In this document: positions 34,811-41,739 of the stretch, one piece after another
Layout of the letters: each line of letters begins with the position of its first letter
Position numbering within the stretch: the stretch's first letter is position 1
NCBI GenBank assembly: GCA_028689495.1
Contig: JAQTWB010000022.1
Span: 1-41,739, forward strand
DNA: 41,739 nt
From: a bacterium
Lineage (GTDB): Bacteria; Bdellovibrionota_C; UBA2361; SZUA-149; JAQTWB01
Direction of reading: 5' to 3'
Program-made: the position numbers and the translations under genes
The notes under the pieces: model-generated
Told to the model about the DNA's origin: nothing
Databases searched by the model: none
The model's input: only the letters and a program-made list of their open reading frames with translations

Positions 34811-35659
34811 TTACCCCTTGTTGGCCTTGAGCATTTCATCAACTTCACTAAAGCTTGGTCGAACTTCAGAAGCAATCGAAGAACGCATAAATTCAACTAC
34901 CATCATTGGCGACTGTCCCTTTGCCACATTAAGCAAACCTTTCATCGCGCATTTATAGGCGTTACTTCCCTTATCGAGACGATCTTCCATGACAGAAGCA
35001 ACGGGTCCGACAAATCCGTAAGAAAGAAGAATACCGAGGAAAGTTCCAACAAGGGCGGCAGCGATAAGCTTTCCAAGTTCCGCTGGCGGAATACCAACCG
35101 ATTCCATTGTATGCACCACTCCCATTACCGCGGCAACAATACCAAAGGCTGGCATACCATCACCAAGACGCTGTACGGCAGCAATAGGCGCGTGGCCTTC
35201 CTTGTGGTGTACTTCAATCGCCAGATCCATCATGTCTTCGAATTGATGAATATCGACGCCTGTGATCACTAGCCGCAAATTATCGGTTATGAACTCCATC
35301 AAATGATGGTCTGCGAGAATTTTCTGACCAAAAACATTACTGGAGTCAGGGTTTTCGACAACTGCTTCAAGGGCCAGCATCCCCTCTTTTCGTGCTTTTT
35401 GTGCGAGAGCATTAAAACTGAGGAGCAATTGGTTATAAAAATCCGTTGTGTACTGTTCACCCTTGAGGCAACCAAGAGCACCGGCAATTGAAGATTTAAT
35501 ATTGTATAAAGAATTGCCACTGACAAATGAACCAAAAGCGGCACCAGCAATAATCAGGATTTCAACTGGCTGAATCAAGACGCCGACGTGTCCACCAGCG
35601 AGAATAAATCCACCAATCACACAACCAAGGATTATTATATAACCAACAATGACAAACAT
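34811..35659 (-). CDS. motA: Flagellar motor stator protein MotA
   Basis: The 282-residue ring-forming stator subunit, with four transmembrane helices: two near the N-terminus (about 3-55) and two near residues 155-220, between which lies the large cytosolic loop that contacts the rotor. PAFGIVAAVMGVVHTM and GTFLGILLSYGFVGPVA are conserved MotA segments. ATG 35659 is chosen because the frame further back starts with TTG and has no separate ribosome site; a GAGAGAG stretch precedes ATG. It pairs with motB; no other flagellar gene is in the window. Confidence 0.95.
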   Translation of the reverse strand: MFVIVGYIIILGCVIGGFILAGGHVGVLIQPVEILIIAGAAFGSFVSGNSLYNIKSSIAGALGCLKGEQYTTDFYNQLLLSFNALAQKARKEGMLALEAVVENPDSSNVFGQKILADHHLMEFITDNLRLVITGVDIHQFEDMMDLAIEVHHKEGHAPIAAVQRLGDGMPAFGIVAAVMGVVHTMESVGIPPAELGKLIAAALVGTFLGILLSYGFVGPVASVMEDRLDKGSNAYKCAMKGLLNVAKGQSPMMVVEFMRSSIASEVRPSFSEVDEMLKANKG

Positions 35660-36091
35660 ATCGCTCTCTCTCAAACCTGATAGTAGTTTTTCTACTTCAT
35701 TGTTCAGGGAACTTCAGTTCGGAAACCTCATTTGGTCATTACAACGATTTAAAATGCTTTTCCTTGATGAAATGATGAGATTTGAAGTCTCCCTTTCTAG
35801 GATGAATTATCGTCCTAAGATGGCTCTGACATTAGAGAAAAAAAAGGCAGGATGAACGCAAGAACGAAATGATGCAGTTTTGCGTTATATATCGCCTCCC
35901 AAATCTTCGTTGAAAGATAAAACAGCGAGGGGATAGCAACTCTGTATAATCAAACTTCGCAGGAGTTTGGCAAGCGAAGCTTGCAATAGCCTGAAATTTC
36001 TTAACGTCTATAGAAGCTTACCGACCCTATGAGAAAAAGAGGGTCGGTAAAGATAAACAATTCAGCTAATAGCACTAAAAGGATGGTGAAT
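35660..36091. other. Gene-free stretch between uvrC and motA
   Basis: No supported gene. It holds the promoter for motA/motB, a small GCAAGC/GCTTGC palindrome (35970-35984) and a strong hairpin (36018-36050) after uvrC. A 68-codon plus frame overlapping motA is not credible. Confidence 0.5.
36018..36050 (-). terminator. Terminator-like hairpin after uvrC
   Basis: TTACCGACCCT (36018-36028) and AGGGTCGGTAA (36040-36050) are exact 11-bp arms with an 11-nt loop, about 42 bp beyond the uvrC stop. No strong T-run follows, so it may act with Rho or stabilise the 3' end. Confidence 0.55.
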
Positions 36092-38038
36092 TTACGTTTC
36101 GCGGATTAGTTTTTTATTTCTATTATTTGTAGGGGTCTGAGTGACATCAGATTCGGTCGGGCTGTTAAGTGTTTTTACAATAAGCTCACCGAGACGAAGT
36201 GGAATTCCAGCCTTATCGCGCAACAGCTCTGGAGTTGCCTGCCTGATAGCCTCAACACTGCCAAATGATTTAAGCATTGCCTTGCGTCTCTCCTTTCCGA
36301 TACCCGGAATTTGATCGAGAACTGAACTGAACATATTTTTTCGCCTGAGCTTACGGTGCGAGAATATCGCAAACCGATGGCTTTCATCGCGTAAAGACTC
36401 CAGAAGAGTTAATGCAGCACTACCCGCTCCGAGTTCAAGCGGCTCGGCAATGCCTTCCATGTAGATGCGTTCCGGCTTTACTGAAATACCAGTGTACATA
36501 CTTTGCACTTTTCGTCCTGTGTCTCGACTTCTTTTCTTGGCAAGTGAAATAATCGGAGGATATGTAAGGCCAGCTTCATGTCTCGCCTTTAAAGCCTCCG
36601 ACAATTGTCCAGGTCCACCGTCGATAACCAATAAATCGGGTTCGCCAGCATCATCCGCGAGGCGTCTCAAGTGACGAAACACTGTTTCGTGTATACAAGC
36701 AAAATCATCTACTTTACCGTCGCTGGCAAACTGATATGTGCGATAACGTCGTTTATTTGGCAGACCATCGCGAAAGGAAACTACCGCACCTACAGTTGCT
36801 GTGCCGGAGATGTGCGAAATATCGATGCAGTCAATAGTTCGTGGAACACTACTCATGGCTAGCAGTCTTTTCAAATCTTCACCGGCCTTGACAACGGCCT
36901 TATCCTTACCGCTTTCCAGGAAGTGATTTTGCCGGGCATTGATCAAGGCGAGTCGTAGCAGCCGAAGTTTTTCACCTTGTCGAGGATATACCAGCCGAAT
37001 CTTCTGTTCCGAATTACGGAACGCCATGGCGACAATATCTTCGATATCCTCAGGAGGATACGGCAATATCACGGTACCGGCAAAATCATTACCTGCGACA
37101 ATGTACTGTAACAGAAATCCTCGTAGTACCTCTTCACGTGATAATGATTCTCCCAGGGCGGAAAATGATTTACCCCCAGCCAGTTTGCCATTTCGAATGC
37201 TCAAGATAGTAGCGGTTGCTTTTTCACCATCGTAATATATGCCTACAGCATCGACATCTTCCTCAGACATACCTGAGTAACGTCGAGTATCCTGACCCAC
37301 TCGTTGCAAAGCTCGAAGTCTGTCTCGATAGAGGGCGGCTTCTTCGTAGCGTAACTCCTTACTCGCTTCTTCCATTTTTCCGCGAAATATAAGTTCAACT
37401 TCAGCCGCATCTCCGCGAAGTATCGCCAAAGCGCTTTCCAGGTGTTCGCTATACTCTTCCTCGGTAACTAGCCCACAACAGGGCCCGCAGCAGCGATTCA
37501 TCTGATATTCCAGGCAAGGTCGCACCCTATTTCTCATTACACTGTCTGAACAGGTTCGAAGAGGAACAGTTTTATGGACAGTATCAAGTAGACTTCTCAA
37601 CTCATGTCCGTAAGCATAAGGTCCAAGATAAATTGCCCCATCAGTTTTTTTTTCGCGAACGGTTTCCACTCGCGGCCAGGATGCTCCAATGTCAATTTTC
37701 ACCATTATATAAGAGCGATCATCCTTCAGTTTGACATTGTATCGCGGGGAGTTTTCCTTTATCAGCTGCGCTTCCAGCAGGAGAGCCTCTCGCTCATCTG
37801 CGGTAACTATTGTATCAACTGACGACAGTTTCTCGAGAAGATATGGAATACTCTGCCTTGTATCGCGGAGATAAAAATAATCTTTGAGGCGTGATTTCAG
37901 GCTGTTTGCTTTTCCGACATAAATAACATGGCCTCGGGCATCACGCATAAGATAGACGCCTGGCAAATCAGGAGCCGACTGAACCCACTGTCGAAAATAT
38001 TCAATATTGGGTCGATTTTTTTCAGTTTTCTCGACCAT
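36092..38038 (-). CDS. uvrC: Excinuclease ABC subunit C
   Basis: The dual-incision nuclease of nucleotide excision repair. Domains in order: GIY-YIG nuclease (about 22-100; LPGVYLMRD and IYVGKA), a Cys cluster (CLEYQMNRCCGPCCG, about 178-192), the UVR UvrB-interaction motif (GKMEEASKELRYEEAALYRDRL), the RNase H-like second nuclease (SVPRTIDCIDISHISGT, LLVIDGGPGQL, ERIYMEGI), and C-terminal helix-hairpin-helix DNA binding (LDQIPGIGKERRKAML, TPELLRDKAGIP). Full length at 648 residues. It lies 5 bp after a small gene at 38044, probably the same transcript. Confidence 0.97.
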   Translation of the reverse strand: MVEKTEKNRPNIEYFRQWVQSAPDLPGVYLMRDARGHVIYVGKANSLKSRLKDYFYLRDTRQSIPYLLEKLSSVDTIVTADEREALLLEAQLIKENSPRYNVKLKDDRSYIMVKIDIGASWPRVETVREKKTDGAIYLGPYAYGHELRSLLDTVHKTVPLRTCSDSVMRNRVRPCLEYQMNRCCGPCCGLVTEEEYSEHLESALAILRGDAAEVELIFRGKMEEASKELRYEEAALYRDRLRALQRVGQDTRRYSGMSEEDVDAVGIYYDGEKATATILSIRNGKLAGGKSFSALGESLSREEVLRGFLLQYIVAGNDFAGTVILPYPPEDIEDIVAMAFRNSEQKIRLVYPRQGEKLRLLRLALINARQNHFLESGKDKAVVKAGEDLKRLLAMSSVPRTIDCIDISHISGTATVGAVVSFRDGLPNKRRYRTYQFASDGKVDDFACIHETVFRHLRRLADDAGEPDLLVIDGGPGQLSEALKARHEAGLTYPPIISLAKKRSRDTGRKVQSMYTGISVKPERIYMEGIAEPLELGAGSAALTLLESLRDESHRFAIFSHRKLRRKNMFSSVLDQIPGIGKERRKAMLKSFGSVEAIRQATPELLRDKAGIPLRLGELIVKTLNSPTESDVTQTPTNNRNKKLIRET

Positions 38039-38043
38039 AGGTA

Positions 38044-38343
38044 TTATGCCTGCTGCGATCTGCTTAGCAACATTTCAATTACATCGACCTTATCAGCATG
38101 AACAAGCTTATCTGTAACGAGATGAGAAAAAGAGGGGTGCAAAGCGAATTGTCGTACAACATCAAAGGCAAGGTTTCCTTCATCAATCAACGGAATCCAT
38201 CTTTCAAGTATCTCGTTTGCATCGGCAAGGTTCAATTCTGAATCCAGACGGAGCACACCACCACCTGTCATTGCTGCCTTACGAAAGGATTTTTTCAGAC
38301 TTTCAGGACAGAGGTCGCGGGTAATTTTCAATATGTGAATCAT
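38044..38343 (-). CDS. Unassigned small protein upstream of uvrC
   Basis: A 99-residue soluble protein, mixed charge, predicted helical, no recognised domain. ATG at 38343 has no clear ribosome site. It ends 5 bp before uvrC, so co-transcription is likely, and it may be an accessory of DNA repair or simply a neighbour. No motif allows more. Confidence 0.6.
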   Translation of the reverse strand: MIHILKITRDLCPESLKKSFRKAAMTGGGVLRLDSELNLADANEILERWIPLIDEGNLAFDVVRQFALHPSFSHLVTDKLVHADKVDVIEMLLSRSQQA

Positions 38344-38426
38344 ATATAAATTTTGCAGTGATATTTAACCAGGATGCTGAACATTGAGGTTACAACAACT
38401 GTAGCTAAATAATCTATTATTAAGGC

Positions 38427-38486
38427 ATATACTGCTCGCACTTTAATTTCCCCCGATCCAGAACACCTTTATCTCGAGCAGTATAT
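38427..38486. repeat. Inverted repeat between uvrC operon and lptG operon
   Basis: ATATACTGCTCG (38427-38438) and CGAGCAGTATAT (38475-38486) are exact 12-bp arms around 36 nt. It sits beside the larger palindromic element at 38523-38586, whose arms also begin with ATATAC. Confidence 0.6.
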
Positions 38487-38522
38487 TGGTCTTTGGTCGC
38501 ATCCGCTGGCGCGGCTGCTTCT

Positions 38523-38586
38523 ATATACCCCTCCCGCTCACGTCAGTGGCGACTGCGTCGGGAAATTCAACGTGGGAGGGGTATAT
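38523..38586. repeat. 64-bp palindromic element after the lptG operon
   Basis: ATATACCCCTCCC (38523-38535) and GGGAGGGGTATAT (38574-38586) are exact 13-bp arms, with ACGT paired further in (offset by 4). The right arm touches the last base of the stop codon of the 109-residue gene. It may be that operon's terminator or a small non-autonomous element with terminal inverted repeats; no T-run is seen. Confidence 0.6.
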
Positions 38587-38915
38587 TAGTTATTTAGTGA
38601 CTTGAAGTACCGGTTTAATGTCGCGTGGAAAACAAGACTAAAAAGCAAGAGCGCCCGATTATTTCCGGTCGCGACTATACCGCCTGAACGATAAAGCTCA
38701 GCAAAACCAACATGGCCTTCAACCAGCAAAGAAAAATCTGCACTCGAAAGATCGAGATAACAATCAGCTATTAATTTATTACGACCAGAACTATTAGTCA
38801 CAAAACTGTCAATACCGTTAACCTTCCAGAAAACTGAATAGGGAAAATTTTGAAATAATGGCTCTGAAGCAAGTATCCGCTGAAGTGCGGAAATATTATC
38901 AGCTGTTGTGACCAT
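38586..38915 (-). CDS. Small protein, possibly SCP2-like
   Basis: A 109-residue protein with the pattern LDLSSADFSLLVEGHVGFAELYRSGGIVATGN, which recalls the C-terminal half of SCP2 sterol/lipid-carrier domains, but the resemblance is weak. No signal peptide. ATG 38915 begins 2 bases after the lptG stop, with GGAGG 10 bases upstream, so it is coupled to lptG; a longer start at 38984 would overlap lptG by 67 bp and is not favoured. Position after lptF-lptG hints at lipid handling, but this is inference. Confidence 0.55.
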   Translation of the reverse strand: MVTTADNISALQRILASEPLFQNFPYSVFWKVNGIDSFVTNSSGRNKLIADCYLDLSSADFSLLVEGHVGFAELYRSGGIVATGNNRALLLFSLVFHATLNRYFKSLNN

Positions 38916-38917
38916 TC

Positions 38918-40024
38918 TCAGTTGGCCTCCACCCCAGCCAGCAAATATCCCCCAAGGCATAGGAACAGAATATTTGCCGCCCAAGCAGACGCGACAACAG
39001 GGAGTAACTCGGCCATACCAAAAGACACAGATAACGCATGTATAAAGTAATAACCAAACCCGACTGCAACAGCTCCAACAAAAGGCAGCGTCATGGTTCC
39101 AGAACGAACTGAAGTTATGGCAAACGGTACAGATATGATGACAACAATAAAATTCAGCAGAGGAAAAGCAGTTTTGGAGAACAGCTCGACATAACTACGG
39201 GTCGTAGAAACTCCATCTTTATTGAACCGCTGGATCTGCGCCCAGATGTCTGAAATGCTCATTGATTCAGGTGTCTGTTTAAACAGGTAAAAATCTTTTG
39301 GTTTCGTATCGAGAACAAGAGGCAAGCTATTATAAGACCTTAGCTGCTGATTGTTGTTCTCGTTGCCAGGTTCGATTTCAGTGACATTCTTCATTACCCA
39401 GCCGATTTCCGGTCTAACATAAATTGCGGATTCCGCGTCAATTCTCCTGATTAGCGCAAATGACTTGTCAAACTGTAGAACGCTTAAATTGCGAATGGTT
39501 CTTGTTCTGGATTCATAAACACCGATATTGAGAAAATGTTTGCCATCACGGTACCAAAAGTTTTCGCGGTTAAAGACCCCTTTCTCAACCTTCTTCCTGA
39601 TTTGTATATGATAAAGATCGTCGAGTCGTTGTTGGGACCATGGGACAATTGTCTCGGATGATATCAAAGCCAGGATCGCGGCGATAAATCCCAATATAAA
39701 CAGTGGTCGCGCAATTCTGATTATGCTCAGGCCACACGACCTCATCGCAGTTACTTCCGATAGCTGAGAAAGTCTGCCAAGAGTAATTAATGTTGATACC
39801 ATAATTGCCACAGGTAACATCAGATGAACAATTAGAGGGATTTTGAAGAGAACATAAGATACCGCCTGAAAAACAGTAGCACCTTCCTTCATGAAAATGC
39901 GCATTCTGTCAAAAAGGTCGAATATAATGAAAAGCGACACCGACCCAAGCAGGCATAAACCAAAAACACTGGCAAAAGATCTTAAAAGATAACGGTCGAG
40001 GATATGTCTTTCGATCCGGTTCAT
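38918..40024 (-). CDS. lptG: LPS export permease LptG
   Basis: A 368-residue permease of the YjgP/YjgQ family that, with LptF, LptB and LptC, lifts LPS out of the inner membrane. Six hydrophobic segments, three before and three after a large periplasmic beta-jellyroll domain (about 110-260). MNRIERHILDRYLLRSF is the usual beginning. ATG 40024 overlaps the lptF stop as ATGA; the longer frame from 40084 would run 60 bp into lptF. Order lptF-lptG is the classical one. Confidence 0.9.
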   Translation of the reverse strand: MNRIERHILDRYLLRSFASVFGLCLLGSVSLFIIFDLFDRMRIFMKEGATVFQAVSYVLFKIPLIVHLMLPVAIMVSTLITLGRLSQLSEVTAMRSCGLSIIRIARPLFILGFIAAILALISSETIVPWSQQRLDDLYHIQIRKKVEKGVFNRENFWYRDGKHFLNIGVYESRTRTIRNLSVLQFDKSFALIRRIDAESAIYVRPEIGWVMKNVTEIEPGNENNNQQLRSYNSLPLVLDTKPKDFYLFKQTPESMSISDIWAQIQRFNKDGVSTTRSYVELFSKTAFPLLNFIVVIISVPFAITSVRSGTMTLPFVGAVAVGFGYYFIHALSVSFGMAELLPVVASAWAANILFLCLGGYLLAGVEAN

Positions 40025-41223
40025 TTTCGTAGGTGCCCTATCACTGCGAGCAGGTTGCCGAGAGCCTGAGAAACCGAACTCCAACGCTCCTCCCGAACCA
40101 TGTGAAACATGTATAATCCTAGTCCCAACAAAAGAGCGTTAGGAATCCATGCTGACAACACTGCAGGCATTAACCCTTGCTCGGCAAGCGCAGTCAGAAA
40201 AGCAAATGACACATAATAAATTATAATGACAATAATCCCAATACCAACGCTCACACCGCCTCCCCAACTGTTCGAAGCCCGACTTGGTTGCACGCCAAGC
40301 GCGAGAGCCACTACGGCTACAAGAAACGGAACAAAAACAAAGGCGATCCGCCTGTGTATTTCCAGTCGAAGTTGACGACGCTCTTGCACAGCTTCAAGAT
40401 CTGTCGAAACTGGTACTTGTTGGTTAAAAACTGTTTGAAATAATTCTGGTCCAGGCATTTCGCGAGCCTTTTTGCCTCTCATTGCCGAGTCATCATCTGC
40501 AAGTTCACTATGAGGCAACTCCAGAGTATTGATATCGAAATATGTGAGATTAAAATCTCGTGTGCGCCCTTCGTAGATGCTCCCATCAAAAAGTCTCAAC
40601 ATTAGTTTCCGTGCAGAATCGTCCGGAACAACCTGTCCATGGTTGGCAATAATTACTCTCTCTTTGTCTGCCTCCCTTTTGTCTTCAATAACAATATTTA
40701 ACAGGCGACGAGATTCTTCAGTAACACCTTCGGCATAGATAGTTAGTTTGCCAAAATCGTTAAAAACTCCAGAGCTGAGTCCCGCAGTCGCTTGAGATTT
40801 GGCTAGCTCAAAAAGCCCTTGTCCCAAACGATAGTTAGCCCAAGGAGCAAGATAAAAAGTGGTGACAATAGCTCCAACAAATACAAAACTTGAGAAAAAA
40901 AAGATTGGCCTGCTCAGTTTTGAGATAGGAATGCCAGATGAGCGCATTGCAACTATTTCGCTGTCAGCACTAAGCCTACCAAGAGCCACAATTACACCGA
41001 TAAGGACCGCCATAGGTATGGCCAATTCGAGGAACTGCGGAACTACATAAGAAAAAAGTCGAAGAATATCTATAAAAGGCACGCTACGATCAACCACAAG
41101 TTCCATCAATTTAAGAACCTGTATCAAAAATAAAAGCCCGGTAAGTGTAAAGAGGGTAATTAGAAAAGGGGCTGCTATTTCCCGAAGAACGTAGCGATAT
41201 ATGATCGGGACTTTAAAAGGCAT
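40021..41223 (-). CDS. lptF: LPS export permease LptF
   Basis: A 400-residue partner of LptG. Opening IIYRYVLREIAAPFLITLFTLTGLLF is the conserved first coupling helix and transmembrane segment; three hydrophobic segments, a periplasmic domain (about 120-280) and three more at the C-terminus. LptB, LptC and LptA are not in this window. Start ATG at 41223 has no strong ribosome site; the gene lies about 160 bp after rpsU. Confidence 0.92.
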   Translation of the reverse strand: MPFKVPIIYRYVLREIAAPFLITLFTLTGLLFLIQVLKLMELVVDRSVPFIDILRLFSYVVPQFLELAIPMAVLIGVIVALGRLSADSEIVAMRSSGIPISKLSRPIFFFSSFVFVGAIVTTFYLAPWANYRLGQGLFELAKSQATAGLSSGVFNDFGKLTIYAEGVTEESRRLLNIVIEDKREADKERVIIANHGQVVPDDSARKLMLRLFDGSIYEGRTRDFNLTYFDINTLELPHSELADDDSAMRGKKAREMPGPELFQTVFNQQVPVSTDLEAVQERRQLRLEIHRRIAFVFVPFLVAVVALALGVQPSRASNSWGGGVSVGIGIIVIIIYYVSFAFLTALAEQGLMPAVLSAWIPNALLLGLGLYMFHMVREERWSSVSQALGNLLAVIGHLRK

Positions 41224-41320
41224 GAAAATGAATTCTGCTTACTGTGTGTTGTTGCACCAGCCCATCTTGCATGTGTCGATTCGGACTTGTTCTGTACCGG
41301 CTCAGACTTAAACTGATTGT

Positions 41321-41354
41321 ATCGACCGCAGTAATACTCGATACTGCGGTCGAT
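41321..41354 (-). terminator. Hairpin between rpsU and lptF
   Basis: ATCGACCGCAGTA (41321-41333) and TACTGCGGTCGAT (41342-41354) are exact 13-bp arms with an 8-nt loop, 31 bp after the rpsU stop. No clear T-run, but the stem is strong; it may end rpsU transcripts or limit read-through to lptF. Confidence 0.55.
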
Positions 41355-41384
41355 TTGAGAATCCTTAAACCAGGAAGTCTGGTC

Positions 41385-41585
41385 TCAAGCGGCGAATCGC
41401 TTGGCGCGATCAACCTCTTTGCGTCTCTTTTTTACCGATTCCTTGTTTTTACGCTTCTTCTTTTCAGAAGGCTTTTCATAAAAGCGACGGGATTTTAATT
41501 CCTTGAATACACCTTCACGAATGAGTTTTCTTTTCAAAACTCGCATCGCTTTTTCCAGATTGCCATTTACACTTATTTCAATCAT
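41385..41585 (-). CDS. rpsU: 30S ribosomal protein S21
   Basis: A 66-residue, very basic ribosomal protein involved in initiation on the small subunit. The sequence begins with the family start MIEISVNGNLEKAMRVLKRK and has the usual LKSRRFYEKPSEKKKRK core. A candidate promoter is upstream at 41635-41662. It is the first gene of the leftward run in this part of the window, followed by lptF. Confidence 0.95.
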   Translation of the reverse strand: MIEISVNGNLEKAMRVLKRKLIREGVFKELKSRRFYEKPSEKKKRKNKESVKKRRKEVDRAKRFAA

Positions 41586-41634
41586 TCCGCTTACCTTATC
41601 GGTTTGAGATACAACATGCGGATCTTAACCGCCG

Positions 41635-41662
41635 TGTATCCGGGGTACAAATAAACTGTCAA
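41635..41662 (-). promoter_or_regulatory. Sigma-70-type promoter for rpsU
   Basis: Read leftward, a perfect -35 box TTGACA (41662-41657) is followed after 16 nt by GATACA (41640-41635), a poor to moderate -10 match. It lies about 50 bp upstream of the rpsU start. A single-gene prediction by eye, so moderate at best. Confidence 0.45.
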
Positions 41663-41739
41663 CCAACATTAATTCCGCTGAGCTGACAATTTCAACTGAT
41701 GTAATTTTAGAACGTCACCGACCAAGCTGAAAAAAAGAA

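Noticed and set aside
35649..35855. 68-residue plus frame overlapping the motA start
   Set aside because: No ribosome site or domain; it lies over the motA promoter.

Overview
The window is ordinary-looking bacterial chromosome from a Gram-negative cell. An LPS exporter (LptF/LptG), motA/motB, Lol-type lipoprotein logic and several outer-envelope lipid genes point to a diderm, motile cell. The gene mix resembles Desulfobacterota/Desulfuromonadota (old Deltaproteobacteria) more than Enterobacteria: an LDH-type malate dehydrogenase, sucCD-ndk-rlmN-mtnP in one run, a HelD-like helicase in a Gram-negative, and an LplT-Aas triple fusion. This placement is an inference from gene content and order, not from a marker-gene search. 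No tRNA, rRNA, CRISPR array, transposase or phage gene was recognised.

Layout, left to right. (1) 1-1.7 kb: a SprT-like zinc protease, a solitary MqsA-type antitoxin, and a non-coding stretch with a 16-bp perfect hairpin and two 61-bp direct repeats. (2) 1.7-9.4 kb, all minus strand: mdh, then sucC, sucD, ndk, rlmN, mtnP, a YihY-family membrane protein and a nucleoside deaminase; most gaps are 9-32 bp, with a terminator-like hairpin between mdh and sucC. (3) 9.5-11.9 kb, minus: two overlapping SPFH/band-7 genes, one a lipoprotein. (4) 12.1-16.2 kb, plus: trmL, then a tight four-gene cassette of two secreted retropepsin-like proteins (one lacking the catalytic Asp-Thr-Gly), an inactive-transglutaminase/7TM protein and an ATP-grasp ligase. 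(5) 16.6-21.1 kb, minus: a DOMON-like protein overlapped with a HelD-like helicase, and upstream a pair of genes I cannot assign. (6) 21.5-23.6 kb, plus: a PspA/IM30-like coiled-coil protein and a polytopic membrane protein of unknown function. (7) 23.8-27.7 kb, minus: the 1131-residue LplT-PlsC-acyl-ACP synthetase fusion and a small membrane protein. (8) 27.9-33 kb: a small membrane protein (+), malic enzyme and a Ca/Na antiporter (-), and an MsbA-like ABC exporter (+). (9) 33-41.6 kb, minus: a membrane-tethered methyltransferase, motB, motA, uvrC with a small upstream gene, a small possible SCP2-like gene, lptG, lptF and rpsU.

How it fits together. The left half is housekeeping carbon metabolism (malate dehydrogenase, succinyl-CoA synthetase, malic enzyme further right) with nucleotide and translation-fidelity genes. 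The right half is rich in envelope biology: lysophospholipid recycling, lipid/LPS export, a flagellar stator. The most interesting accessory content lies in the middle: the ATP-grasp/7TM/retropepsin cassette (a known but poorly understood gene neighbourhood, here with a duplicated and apparently catalytically dead protease), the SPFH lipoprotein pair, the PspA-like/membrane-protein pair, and the unassigned pair beside the HelD-like gene. A hairpin sharing the same 12-bp arm follows two separate plus-strand operons (16241-16280 and 23578-23617), suggesting a dispersed element.
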